In this document: positions 8,594-17,307 of the stretch, one piece after another
Layout: the number at the start of each line of letters is the position of its first letter
Numbering within the stretch: the first letter of the stretch is position 1
Made by a program: the position numbers and the translations under genes
The notes under the pieces: model-generated
What the model saw: only the letters and a program-made list of their open reading frames with translations
Database searches by the model: none
What the model was told of the DNA's origin: nothing
Assembly (NCBI GenBank): GCA_022842205.1
Contig: JALHQA010000005.1
Location: 17,616-81,615 of the forward strand
Reading direction: 5' to 3'
DNA from: Hyphomicrobiales bacterium
Lineage (GTDB): Bacteria; Pseudomonadota; Alphaproteobacteria; Rhizobiales; Methylopilaceae
DNA length: 64,000 bases

Positions 8594-9352
8594 ATGACAA
8601 TCGCCGGCTACCGCATTCCGCCGATGTTCTCGCTGATCTTCTGGGCAATCGTCTGGGAGATCGTCGGGCGCCTCGGCCTCGTTTTCCTTTTCCCGCCGCT
8701 CAGCCATGTCGTCATGGAGCTCGGGCAGGTGCTCGGCTCCGGCCAGTTTCTGGGCGCAGCGCTTCTCACGCTGAAGTGCTTCTTCATCGGCATCGGGATC
8801 GCGATCGCCGTGGGCGTGCCGCTCGGCTATCTGATGGGGCGCTCCGATACCGCCGACAAGCTGCTCGGCATCTGGGTCAATCTGTTCGTCAGCGCGCCGT
8901 TGTCGGCGCTCGTGCCGGTCATCATGATCCTGTTCGGCATGGGCGAAGCCACGATCATCGTCACGGTCGTCCTGTTCGCTGTCTGGATCATCGCGCTCGA
9001 CACACGCGCCGGCGTGCGCGACGTCTCCCCGTCGCTGCTTGCCATGGCGCAGTCCTTCGGCGCCACGCGCTGGCAGACGACGACGAAGATCATCTTCTTC
9101 GCAGCGCTGCCCGAGATTCTCGCCGGCATCCGGCTCGGCGTCATTCGCGGCGTCAAGGGCGTCGTCATCGGCCAGCTGCTGGTGTCGATCCTCGGCCTCG
9201 GTGAACTCTTCGAACTCTATTCCCGGAACTTCCTGATGGAAGAATTCTGGGCGCTCACCCTGATCGTGTTCGGTTTCGCGCTCGGCGCCGCCGAGCTGAT
9301 CGCCATCCTCGAACGCAAGATCGATTTCTACGCTGGAGTAAGACACGGATGA
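8594..9352 (+). CDS. ABC transporter permease, TauC/SsuC type (second)
   Basis: A 252-residue permease with about six membrane helices and an EAA-like loop (PSLLAMAQSFGATRWQTTTKI). The chosen ATG at 8594 follows the ATPase stop by a few bases; an in-frame ATG at 8525 lies inside the ATPase gene and would add a non-membrane tail. It overlaps the next gene by ATGA. Together with the permease at 6953 it should form the transmembrane channel. The two permeases are clearly related but diverged, so this is not a recent duplication. Confidence 0.87.
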   Translation: MTIAGYRIPPMFSLIFWAIVWEIVGRLGLVFLFPPLSHVVMELGQVLGSGQFLGAALLTLKCFFIGIGIAIAVGVPLGYLMGRSDTADKLLGIWVNLFVSAPLSALVPVIMILFGMGEATIIVTVVLFAVWIIALDTRAGVRDVSPSLLAMAQSFGATRWQTTTKIIFFAALPEILAGIRLGVIRGVKGVVIGQLLVSILGLGELFELYSRNFLMEEFWALTLIVFGFALGAAELIAILERKIDFYAGVRHG

Positions 9353-10068
9353 CAAACGCTGCCACCAAGACCGCCGCCGCCGGCGAATTCGTCATCGCGC
9401 CGCCGCCGCTCGCCTCCCTGCCGGTGCGCGGCATCTCGGCCCGTTTCCCGGTGCGCCGCGTCTATTGCGTCGGCCGCAACTACGCCGCCCACGCCATCGA
9501 GATGGGGCACGATCCGAACAAGGAGCCGCCGTTTTTCTTCCAGAAAAATCCGGACAACATCATCCAGAACGGCGAGGCGTTTCCCTATCCGTCGAAAACC
9601 CAGGACGTGCATTTCGAAATCGAGATGGTCGTCGCGCTCGGCAAGGGCGGCACCAACATCCCGGTCGAGAAGGCGCTCGACCATGTGTATGGCTATGGCG
9701 TCGGGCTCGACATGACGCGCCGCGACCTCCAGGGCGAGGCCAAGGATCTTCGTCGCCCGTGGGAGGTCGGAAAGGCGTTCGAGGCGTCCGCGCCGTGCAG
9801 CGAGCTCGTCCCCGCCAGCGAGATCGGCCATCCCGACCACGGCGCCATCTGGCTCGATGTCAACGGCGAGCGCAAGCAGACCGGCGATCTCAACCAGCTC
9901 ATCTGGAAAGTGCCGGAGATGATTTCCTATCTCTCCGGCCTGTTCACGCTCGCGCCGGGCGACATCATCATGTCCGGCACGCCGGCGGGCGTCGGCGCCA
10001 TCAAGAAGGGCGATGTGATGCACGGCTTCGTGGAAGGTGTCGGCGAGCTTCGTACGCCGGTCGTCTGA
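9349..10068 (+). CDS. Fumarylacetoacetate hydrolase family protein
   Basis: A 239-residue FAH-superfamily enzyme. The core shows VYCVGRNYAAHA, the metal-ligand stretch HFEIEMVVALG with two acidic residues, GVGLDMTRRDLQ and the terminal GDIIMSGTPAGVG. The length and order match the short bacterial enzymes that cleave acylpyruvates such as fumarylpyruvate or decarboxylate related keto acids, using Mg2+ or Mn2+. It overlaps the preceding permease by ATGA, so uptake and this step are probably coupled. It is the only gene in this operon with a clear catabolic signature. The actual substrate cannot be read from sequence. Confidence 0.88.
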   Translation: MTNAATKTAAAGEFVIAPPPLASLPVRGISARFPVRRVYCVGRNYAAHAIEMGHDPNKEPPFFFQKNPDNIIQNGEAFPYPSKTQDVHFEIEMVVALGKGGTNIPVEKALDHVYGYGVGLDMTRRDLQGEAKDLRRPWEVGKAFEASAPCSELVPASEIGHPDHGAIWLDVNGERKQTGDLNQLIWKVPEMISYLSGLFTLAPGDIIMSGTPAGVGAIKKGDVMHGFVEGVGELRTPVV

Positions 10069-10128
10069 ACGGAAAGAACGGGCGGGAGGCGCAGGACGCC
10101 TCTCGCCGTACGGGCAAAAGGGGTGCCG

Positions 10129-11130
10129 ATGACCAGTGCCGGAGAGGCCAAGGTATCGCTCGCGTCGTGGGATCACGACCGGATGCAGGCGATTCTCGAC
10201 GGGACGGTGTCGATCCCGGGCTTCGACCTGGAAACGCATGTCCTGCCGACAAGCAAGCTGTTTCCGCTCGCGGTCCAGGAAGCCCGCTTCGACATCACCG
10301 AACTTTCCCTGTCGAGCTATATATTTCAGCTTTCCCGCGGCGAGAGTGCGTACACTGCGATTCCGGCCTTTATCGCGCGCTCGTTCCGCCACAACGGCTT
10401 CTTCCGCCGCGCCGGCTCCGGAATTGCGACACTTGCGGATCTGCGCGGCCGTACGGTTGGCGTGCCGGAATACCAGATGACGGCCGCTCTGTGGATGCGC
10501 GGCATCATGCAGGACGACTACGGAGTCGGCGCGACCGATGTCCGCTGGCGCACCGGCGCTCTCGATGAGGGCGTGCGCCGCGAACGGCTGCAGCTGCCGC
10601 CGGTCCCCGGCCTGTCGATCGAGCCGATCGAGGATGGCAGGACGCTTCAGGACATGCTGATCGACGGCGCACTCGACGCCATCCTTGCGCCTGCGCCGCC
10701 GAAGAAATTTCTCGCCGGCGACCCGCGCATCGAGCGGATATTCCCGGACTTCGAGGCCGCCGAGCGCGACTATCACGCGCGGACGGGATTCTTCCCGATC
10801 ATGCATGTCGCCGCCGTCAGGAAGAGCCTTGTCGAGAAGCATCCGGCCCTGCCGCGGCTTCTCTTCGACGCGCTCGTCAGCTCGCGCGACATCGCGCTTG
10901 GCCGGTTGCGCGAGGTCTGGCTCGGCTCCGCCAATCGTCTCAGCCTGCCGTGGCTGAACGCCACGATGGAAAATACCCGCGCCGCGCTCGGCGACGCCTA
11001 CTGGCCGTATGGCTTCTCATCGGCCCGCGCGGAGCTTGCCGCCGCCTGCCGATACTCCGCCGAGCAGCACCTCGCCGTCCGCGAACTCGCGCCGGAAGAC
11101 CTTTTCGATCACTCGGTTCTCGATACGTGA
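10129..11130 (+). CDS. 4,5-dihydroxyphthalate decarboxylase-family / NMT1-like cytoplasmic protein
   Basis: A 333-residue protein with a periplasmic-binding-protein fold but no signal peptide. The N-terminus begins directly with KVSLASWDHDRMQAILDG. It resembles 4,5-dihydroxyphthalate decarboxylase and related NMT1-like proteins (RGRTVGVPEYQMTAALWMRG; late HPALPRLLFDAL). No other phthalate gene is in the window, so a decarboxylase acting on another aromatic or unsaturated acid, or a cytosolic sensor or binding protein, are equally possible. I chose ATG 10129, which has AAAAGGGG at 10115-10122 at good spacing; an in-frame GTG at 10123 abuts that site. It lies in the operon between the FAH gene and the first TTT system. 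Confidence 0.75.
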   Translation: MTSAGEAKVSLASWDHDRMQAILDGTVSIPGFDLETHVLPTSKLFPLAVQEARFDITELSLSSYIFQLSRGESAYTAIPAFIARSFRHNGFFRRAGSGIATLADLRGRTVGVPEYQMTAALWMRGIMQDDYGVGATDVRWRTGALDEGVRRERLQLPPVPGLSIEPIEDGRTLQDMLIDGALDAILAPAPPKKFLAGDPRIERIFPDFEAAERDYHARTGFFPIMHVAAVRKSLVEKHPALPRLLFDALVSSRDIALGRLREVWLGSANRLSLPWLNATMENTRAALGDAYWPYGFSSARAELAAACRYSAEQHLAVRELAPEDLFDHSVLDT

Positions 11131-11193
11131 AAGGAGGATTGTCGTACGTACCGTAACCAGAATGAAGAACAACTGACTTGGGAGGAACCAAAA

Positions 11194-12183
11194 ATGAATA
11201 TATCCGTAAATCGCCGAAGCGCCCTTGTCGCCGGCGGCATGCTTGGAATTGCGCTGTGCCTTCCGGCGATGGCGCAGGACATGAAGGCGCCTACAGGGCC
11301 TGTCGAGATCACGGTCGGCTCGGGCGCCGGCGGATCGCCCGATGTCATCATGCGGACGATCGCCAAGATCATGAACGAGGAGAAGATCGTCGAGAATCCG
11401 ATCGTCGTGCAAAATCGCACCGGCGGCGGCCACTCGAACGCCTATAATTACGTTCTCGGCAAGCCCGGCGACGAAAACCTGCTGCTGACGCTCGCGTCGC
11501 CCGTGTTCACGACGCCCATCGTGCAGGGCACGCCCTCGGTCATCGACCAGGCGACGCCCATCGCCGGTTTCGTCCAGTCTGAACTCATTCTTCTGACGCC
11601 GAAGAACAGCCCGTACCAGACCCTTGCCGACTTCATCAAGGCGGCCAAGGAGCAGCCCGGACGCATCCGCATCGCGGGCGGCGCATCGGGCGGCAACGAC
11701 CATCTGGTCACCGCGCTGCTCGAGCAGAAAGCCGGCATCAAGCTGACCTACATTCCGCATGAAAGCGGCGGCGCCGCGCGCGCGACGTTCCTCGGCGGCA
11801 ATGTCGAAGGCCATTTCGGTACCGTCGCGGAGGCCATGGCGGTCATCGAATCGGGCGAGGCCCGCGGTCTTGCGATCCTGTCCGAAAATCGCCGTGCCGA
11901 AGACATCGCGAAGGATGTACCGACGGCGAAGGAACAGGGTGTCGATGTCGTCTACACCCAGTTCTGGGGTGTGGCCGGCCCGCCGAAGATGGACCCGGCC
12001 CTCGCCGCGTGGTGGGCCGACAAGTTCAAGAAGGCGTCCGAAACGGCGGCCTGGAAGGACTCGCTCGCCAAGAACATGCAGCTCGGCAATTTCTACGGCC
12101 TTGAGGAGGCGGGCGCCTACTTCAAGAAGGAGCAGGACACGTTCCGTGAGCTCCTGACGACCGTCGGCCTGGCGAAAAAGTAA
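11194..12183 (+). CDS. Tripartite tricarboxylate transporter receptor TctC-type (first)
   Basis: A 329-residue periplasmic receptor of the Bug/TctC family. A signal peptide ends at PAMAQD (about residue 28). The family pattern is clear: VEITVGSGAGGSPDVIMRTI at the start of the mature chain, then ANDHLVTALLEQKAG-type and GGAARATFLGGNVEGHFGT stretches. The gene has a strong GGGAGGA ribosome site and is followed by matching TctB and TctA genes, forming a full secondary uptake system for a carboxylate. Ligand is unknown. Confidence 0.88.
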   Translation: MNISVNRRSALVAGGMLGIALCLPAMAQDMKAPTGPVEITVGSGAGGSPDVIMRTIAKIMNEEKIVENPIVVQNRTGGGHSNAYNYVLGKPGDENLLLTLASPVFTTPIVQGTPSVIDQATPIAGFVQSELILLTPKNSPYQTLADFIKAAKEQPGRIRIAGGASGGNDHLVTALLEQKAGIKLTYIPHESGGAARATFLGGNVEGHFGTVAEAMAVIESGEARGLAILSENRRAEDIAKDVPTAKEQGVDVVYTQFWGVAGPPKMDPALAAWWADKFKKASETAAWKDSLAKNMQLGNFYGLEEAGAYFKKEQDTFRELLTTVGLAKK

Positions 12184-12202
12184 AAGCGAAAGGCTGACAG
12201 CG

Positions 12203-12655
12203 ATGAGACTGATCGACGCCACTCCGGCCTTGTTCATGATCGCGCTGTCGGCTGCGATCGTCGCAGGTACGGGTGATTTGCCATATTGGGCCGATATCAC
12301 TCCGGGTGCCCGTTTCTTCCCGGTGTGGCTCGCCGGCACCGGCATCTTGCTCGCCCTGCTTCTGCTCGCAAACCTGTACAGCGATCCGGCCGGCGGCCGG
12401 GTCGAGATTCCCGATGCCCGCGCGGTGGTCAGGGTCGGCCTGACCACCGGCGGGATGATCGGTTTCATCGTATTGACACCGTTCGTCGGAATGGTGCTGG
12501 CAGGCGCGCTCTTCATGGCGTTCCTGCTGCTCGTTGTGCTGCGCCAGCCGCTGATGCCGAGCCTTTTGACCGTCGCGATTGTCGCGCTTGGCGTCGAGGG
12601 CATTTTTGTCCGTTGGCTCGGCGTTGCCCTGCCGGCTTTTCCGTTTTCAATCTAG
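12203..12655 (+). CDS. TTT small membrane subunit, TctB-type (first)
   Basis: A 150-residue protein with four predicted membrane helices, the size and topology of TctB. It lies 19 bases after its receptor and 15 bases before TctA. It is the small membrane subunit that pairs with the 12-helix TctA in the inner membrane. TctB sequences are weakly conserved, so the call leans on position, length and hydrophobic pattern. Confidence 0.82.
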   Translation: MRLIDATPALFMIALSAAIVAGTGDLPYWADITPGARFFPVWLAGTGILLALLLLANLYSDPAGGRVEIPDARAVVRVGLTTGGMIGFIVLTPFVGMVLAGALFMAFLLLVVLRQPLMPSLLTVAIVALGVEGIFVRWLGVALPAFPFSI

Positions 12656-12670
12656 CGCACGGAGAGCGGC

Positions 12671-14176
12671 GTGGACTCATTGAATCTGCTTCTCGAAGGT
12701 TTCGCGACGTGCTTCACGCCGGGAAACCTCGCCTTCATTCTGCTTGGGGTGTTGATTGGCCAGATCGTCGGCGCTCTGCCCGGCGTCGGCCCGGCCGCCG
12801 GCATGGCGCTCCTGCTGCCGCTCACATTCGGCATCGAACCCGTGACGGCGGTCATGATGCTTGCCGGCATCATGTATGGGGGTCAGTACGGCGGAACACT
12901 GACGTCGGTTCTGATCAATGTTCCCGGCGAGGCATCGGGTGTCATGACGGCGGTCGATGGGCATCAGATGGCGCGGGCCGGGCGCGGGGGCGCGGCCTTG
13001 AGCATCGCTGCCATCGGCTCCTTCCTTGCGGGCATCGGGGCATGTCTGGCCGTCGCGTTCGTAACGCCGCTGCTCAGCAGCTTCGCGTTGCGGTTCAATG
13101 CTCCGGAATATTTCCTGCTTGGCGTTCTCGGGCTGATCGCGGCGGCCAGCCTCGGCTCCTCCCCGGTGCGTGCGCTGATCGCGGCGGTGCTCGGCCTGAT
13201 GATCGCTCTGGTGGGTACCGATCCCGTCACGGGCGCGCCACGGCTGACATTCGATCAGGCGGCGCTGTTCGAGGGCATCGATTTCATTCCGGTGGCGATC
13301 GGCGTGTTCGGCATCGCCGAAGTTCTTTCCTCACTCGAGCGATCGGAAGACGTACAGCCGATCCGCACCCGGCTGCGCGATATGTGGTTGACGGCGGAAG
13401 AATGGTCGCAAAGCCGGTTTGCCATTCTTCGCGGCGGCATCATCGGGTTGTTCGTGGGGCTCATGCCCGGGGCCGGCGCGTCCGTTGCCTCAATGCTGTC
13501 CTATCTCAACGAGCGCAAGTTCAGCCGCCACCCGGAACGGTTCGGTCATGGAGCGATCGACGGCGTCGCCGCCGCGGAGGCGGCGAACAACTCCGCCTCG
13601 CACGGAGCGATCATCCCGATGCTTGCGCTCGGGATACCCGGATCGGCCAGCACGGCGGTGTTGCTGGCCGCACTCATTCTTCATGGCATCCAGCCGGGGC
13701 CGAGCTTGATGACTCAGGAGTCCGCACTCGTTTGGGGGCTGATCGCGAGCATGTTCGTCGGCAACATCCTGCTGCTCGTCATAAATCTTCCGCTGGCTCC
13801 GATGTTCGCCGCCCTGCTGCGGGTGCCGTACGTATATCTTGCGCCTGGTATTCTCGCGCTGTCGCTCGTCGGCGCGTATTCCGCCACGCTGGACATGGGC
13901 ACGGTCTGGAAGAGCCTGTTCTTTGGCGTTTTCGGATGGCTGATGATCAAGTTCGATATTCCGCGCCCGCCGCTCGTTCTCGCTCTGGTGCTTGCCCAGC
14001 TCGTTGAGACGTCGCTGCGCCAGTCTCTGCTGCTGTCGTTCGGAAGCCTCGGAATCTTCATCGAGCGGCCCATTTCGATCGTTCTGCTCATTCTCGTCGC
14101 AACAATGATCGCGCTGCCTGTCTGGAACGCGATCAGGAGCCGCCGCTCACCATCACGGGCGCCGGCCGCCGAATAG
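12671..14176 (+). CDS. TTT large membrane subunit, TctA-type (first)
   Basis: A 501-residue permease with about twelve membrane helices. It holds the conserved TctA glycine/proline loops GALPGVGPAAGMALLLPLTFG near residue 35 and the internal partner GLMPGAGASVASMLSYL near 260. A GTG start at 12671 follows GGAGAG closely; no in-frame ATG gives the full first helix. The next receptor gene starts 41 bases downstream. The permease should use an ion gradient to import the carboxylate captured by TctC. Confidence 0.9.
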   Translation: MDSLNLLLEGFATCFTPGNLAFILLGVLIGQIVGALPGVGPAAGMALLLPLTFGIEPVTAVMMLAGIMYGGQYGGTLTSVLINVPGEASGVMTAVDGHQMARAGRGGAALSIAAIGSFLAGIGACLAVAFVTPLLSSFALRFNAPEYFLLGVLGLIAAASLGSSPVRALIAAVLGLMIALVGTDPVTGAPRLTFDQAALFEGIDFIPVAIGVFGIAEVLSSLERSEDVQPIRTRLRDMWLTAEEWSQSRFAILRGGIIGLFVGLMPGAGASVASMLSYLNERKFSRHPERFGHGAIDGVAAAEAANNSASHGAIIPMLALGIPGSASTAVLLAALILHGIQPGPSLMTQESALVWGLIASMFVGNILLLVINLPLAPMFAALLRVPYVYLAPGILALSLVGAYSATLDMGTVWKSLFFGVFGWLMIKFDIPRPPLVLALVLAQLVETSLRQSLLLSFGSLGIFIERPISIVLLILVATMIALPVWNAIRSRRSPSRAPAAE

Positions 14177-14217
14177 TAACCAAGGCCGGGAGAGCCGGCA
14201 CACAAGGGAGTGAAACC

Positions 14218-15225
14218 ATGCTCAAGAAAGACATGACCCGGCGCGGTTTTGTTGCGACCGGCGCTGCGGCTTTGGCGGTTCTCGGCGTTCCGCGCGTGGC
14301 GGGTGCACAGGCGGCGTTTCCGTCGGAAACGATGCAGGTTCTTATCCCGACCGGCGAAGGCGGCGGCGTCGATCAGGCGGCGCGCGCTTTCGCGCGCGTA
14401 TGGGCCAAGCATCTCGGACAGAATTTCGAATATGCCTACTTCCCCGGTGCTTCCGGTCAGGTCGGCTATGAGGTGTTCGTCGGCAAGCGCGAGCCGAATG
14501 CCTACAATCTTCTGTTCGGGAATATCGGGCCCGAAATGATCATGTATGCGACGCAGAACCCGAGTTACAAATATCCCGACGACATCATGTATTTCGGCGC
14601 GATCGACTCCGATGACAGCGTCATCTGGGTCGGCGGCAACAGCAAGTTCAAGACGATCAACGACCTCGTGGAAGAGGGCAAGAAGCGCGAGATCACGCTG
14701 TCGACGAGCCGCCTGCCGCATCCGTCGACGATCGGCGCTCTCGCTCTGGCCGATGCGACCGGCATGAAGGTCCGCATGGTTCCGTATGGCGGCGGCGGGC
14801 CGGCCCGCGCCGCGGCGATCACCGGCGAAGTCGATGGTTGCGCGACCTTCCTGTCGTCCTCGCTCGGCCTTGCGGAGCAGGCGCGTTTCCTCGGCGTGTT
14901 CAACAACGAGAACCGGGCGCCGGAGCTGACCAACAATGCGCCGGCGATCAACAAGGCGCTCGGGACGAAACTGCCTGTCCTGTCCGGACAGCGAGCCTGG
15001 GCGATTCATCGCTCGGTCGCGGAGAAATTTCCGGACCGGCTGGAAAAGCTGACGTCCACCATGAAGCAGGTGTTCGACGATCCGGAATACAAGGAAGTTG
15101 CCGAGAAAGCCGGCACGCCGTGGGAGTTCATCCAGTATGCGGACGCCGCGGCCTGCGACGCTTCCGCCAAGGAATTCGCCGCGCTCGCCGCGCAGTACAA
15201 GAGCCTGCTGTCGGCGAGCAAATGA
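14218..15225 (+). CDS. Tripartite tricarboxylate transporter receptor TctC-type (second)
   Basis: A 335-residue solute receptor. Its leader contains the twin-arginine pattern TRRGFVATGAAAL, so this receptor is probably exported folded by the Tat route, unlike the Sec-type leader of the first TctC at 11194. The mature chain begins near AQAAFPSETMQVL and has GEGGGVDQAARAFARVW and GGGGPARAAAITGEVDG. The stop overlaps the TctB start by ATGA. It differs strongly from the first receptor, so the two transporters probably recognise different ligands. Confidence 0.86.
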   Translation: MLKKDMTRRGFVATGAAALAVLGVPRVAGAQAAFPSETMQVLIPTGEGGGVDQAARAFARVWAKHLGQNFEYAYFPGASGQVGYEVFVGKREPNAYNLLFGNIGPEMIMYATQNPSYKYPDDIMYFGAIDSDDSVIWVGGNSKFKTINDLVEEGKKREITLSTSRLPHPSTIGALALADATGMKVRMVPYGGGGPARAAAITGEVDGCATFLSSSLGLAEQARFLGVFNNENRAPELTNNAPAINKALGTKLPVLSGQRAWAIHRSVAEKFPDRLEKLTSTMKQVFDDPEYKEVAEKAGTPWEFIQYADAAACDASAKEFAALAAQYKSLLSASK

Positions 15226-15764
15226 GCGCGACATCCGATCGGCCCGAACCGCCTGACCCCGCTCTGCGGGGTCAGGATACCCGTGAGCCGACGGGCGGCG
15301 ATTGGGTCATTCCCGTCATCGCTCTCGCTTTCACCACCTACTATCTGGTTTCGATCAAGGATCTCGTCTGGGAAGCGAAGATCGCGGCGGTGTTCGTCGC
15401 GGTCATGCTCTATCTCCTGATCGGCATCTTCGCCGTGAAGACCGTGTTCGGCCTGAAGCGTGGCAGCCTGAAAATCGACTTCAGCCCGCTTTGGGAAAAC
15501 TGGCCGCTGTTCCGCACCCGCGCGCTGCTGTTCGGGCTCGCGACAGCGTCGGTGGCCTTTCTTCCCTGGCTCGGTTTCACGCTGTCGACCTTCGGCTTTC
15601 TTCTCGCTGCCTTCCTCTGGCTCGAGCGCATGCCGGTGAAGACGGCGGTCATTACAGCCGGCGCGCTTGCCCTGTCGGGCTATGTTCTCTTCATCGCGAT
15701 ACTCCGTACCGCATTTCCCCCCGGACCGTTCGAGCTTGCAGTGCGAGCCCTGACCGGCATCTAA
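15222..15764 (+). CDS. TTT small membrane subunit, TctB-type (second)
   Basis: A 180-residue membrane protein with a hydrophilic N-terminal tail of about 30 residues, then four predicted helices starting at WVIPVIALAFTTYYLVS. It overlaps the second receptor gene by ATGA and precedes the second TctA by 13 bases. Position and topology mark it as the small TTT subunit. The longer polar tail distinguishes it from the first TctB at 12203. Confidence 0.8.
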   Translation: MSATSDRPEPPDPALRGQDTREPTGGDWVIPVIALAFTTYYLVSIKDLVWEAKIAAVFVAVMLYLLIGIFAVKTVFGLKRGSLKIDFSPLWENWPLFRTRALLFGLATASVAFLPWLGFTLSTFGFLLAAFLWLERMPVKTAVITAGALALSGYVLFIAILRTAFPPGPFELAVRALTGI

Positions 15765-15777
15765 CGGACGTTACCCG

Positions 15778-17307
15778 ATGGAACCCAGTCTTGGCTTCGT
15801 TGCCGAACTTTTCGCGCACGCCTTTTCATACTGGTGGCTGATCCTGATCGCGACGACGATCGGCATCATCATCGGTGCGATGCCGGGTTTCGGGTCGGCC
15901 AACACGATCATCATGCTGCTGCCGTTCACGCTGGCCGTGGACGTGGATGTCGCGATGATCTTCATGGTGTCGCTGTTCTGCGCATCCCAGTCGGGCGGCG
16001 GCATCACATCGATCCTGCTGAATATTCCCGGCAACGGCGGATCGGCAGCGACCTGTATCGACGGCTATCCCATGGCCAAGAAAGGGCTCGGGCAGCAGGC
16101 GCTGGTCCTGTCCTTCGTCGCCTCGCAGGTCGGCGGCATGGTCACGGCCGGCATGTCGATCTTCCTGCTGCCGTATATGGCCAAGCTCGCCTATTACCTT
16201 CACAGCGTCGAAATGGTCGTCATCGTGCTGTTCGGCATCACGCTGATCGCCTCCATTGCGTCCGAGAACATGCTCAAGGGTCTGATCGCCGGTGGCCTCG
16301 GGCTTCTGATCGGCGCGATCGGCGCGGACCATATCTATTCCACCCCGCGTGCGACCTTCGGTTTTCTCGAGCTCTATGACGGCGTGCCGCTCATTCCCGT
16401 CCTGATCGGCGTGTTCGCGATTTCCGAAGCGCTGATGATGATCGAAAGCCGTTCGGTGCTGTCCGACGAGGGGCTCGAAGTCGCAAAACGCGCCGGCTGG
16501 AAGGAAACTCTCGAAGGCATCAAATGGGCCTTCCAGCGGACCTGGCTCATGATCTGGACCGCCATCGTCGGTCTTATCATCGGCATCGTGCCCGGCGCGG
16601 GTGCGTCGATCGCCGCGTTTGTCGCCTATCAGCAGGCGCGGCTTTATTCGAAGACGCCGGAGAAGTTCGGCACCGGCATTCCGGAAGGAGTCATCGCGCC
16701 GGAAAGCGCCAACAATGGTTGCTCGTCCGGCGATCTTATTCCGCTTCTCGTCATCGGCGTGCCGGGCGGCACCACCGCTGCCGTCATGATGATCGTCATG
16801 ACCTATCACGGCGTGCAGCTCGGGCCGCGCCTGTTCATCCAGTCGCCGGAAATCGGCTATGGCGTCTTCGTGACGATGCTCGTCGCCTATTGCGTGATGC
16901 TGTTCACGACCCTGCCGCTGACGCGCTATATTTCGCGGCTGATCCTTATACCGACTGCGGTTCTGGCGCCGATCATCATCGCCTTTACGCTGGTCGGCGC
17001 CTTCGCGCCGCGTGGTTACATGTTCGATCTCTGGCTGACGCTGTTCTTCGGTGTCATCGGCTATCTCTGCCGCCGCACCGGCTACAATGTCGTTGCGATG
17101 CTGATCGGCGTGATTCTCGGCCCGCTGCTGGAAGCCAATGTGATGCGGGCGCTCCGCATCAGCGGCGGAGACCCCTGGACGTTCTTCTCGTCACCGCTTG
17201 CGAACATCTTGTGGGTTCTGCTGATCATCTCGCTGCTGATTCCGAGTCTCGTGCAGTGGAACAAGAATCGTCAGGCCGCGCTCAATCCGGCCGTGGAGAA
17301 CCAATGA
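15778..17307 (+). CDS. TTT large membrane subunit, TctA-type (second)
   Basis: A 509-residue permease with about twelve membrane helices and both TctA signature loops: GAMPGFGSANTIIMLLPF near residue 30 and GIVPGAGASIAAFVAYQQA near 275. It completes the second TTT system. Its stop overlaps the start of the LVIVD-repeat gene by ATGA, which suggests that the LVIVD protein is made in step with this transporter. Confidence 0.9.
   Translation: MEPSLGFVAELFAHAFSYWWLILIATTIGIIIGAMPGFGSANTIIMLLPFTLAVDVDVAMIFMVSLFCASQSGGGITSILLNIPGNGGSAATCIDGYPMAKKGLGQQALVLSFVASQVGGMVTAGMSIFLLPYMAKLAYYLHSVEMVVIVLFGITLIASIASENMLKGLIAGGLGLLIGAIGADHIYSTPRATFGFLELYDGVPLIPVLIGVFAISEALMMIESRSVLSDEGLEVAKRAGWKETLEGIKWAFQRTWLMIWTAIVGLIIGIVPGAGASIAAFVAYQQARLYSKTPEKFGTGIPEGVIAPESANNGCSSGDLIPLLVIGVPGGTTAAVMMIVMTYHGVQLGPRLFIQSPEIGYGVFVTMLVAYCVMLFTTLPLTRYISRLILIPTAVLAPIIIAFTLVGAFAPRGYMFDLWLTLFFGVIGYLCRRTGYNVVAMLIGVILGPLLEANVMRALRISGGDPWTFFSSPLANILWVLLIISLLIPSLVQWNKNRQAALNPAVENQ

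Noticed and set aside
9349..11130. Phthalate degradation pathway
   Set aside because: A 4,5-dihydroxyphthalate-decarboxylase-like and an FAH-family gene are present, but there is no ring dioxygenase, dehydrogenase or ring-cleavage enzyme.
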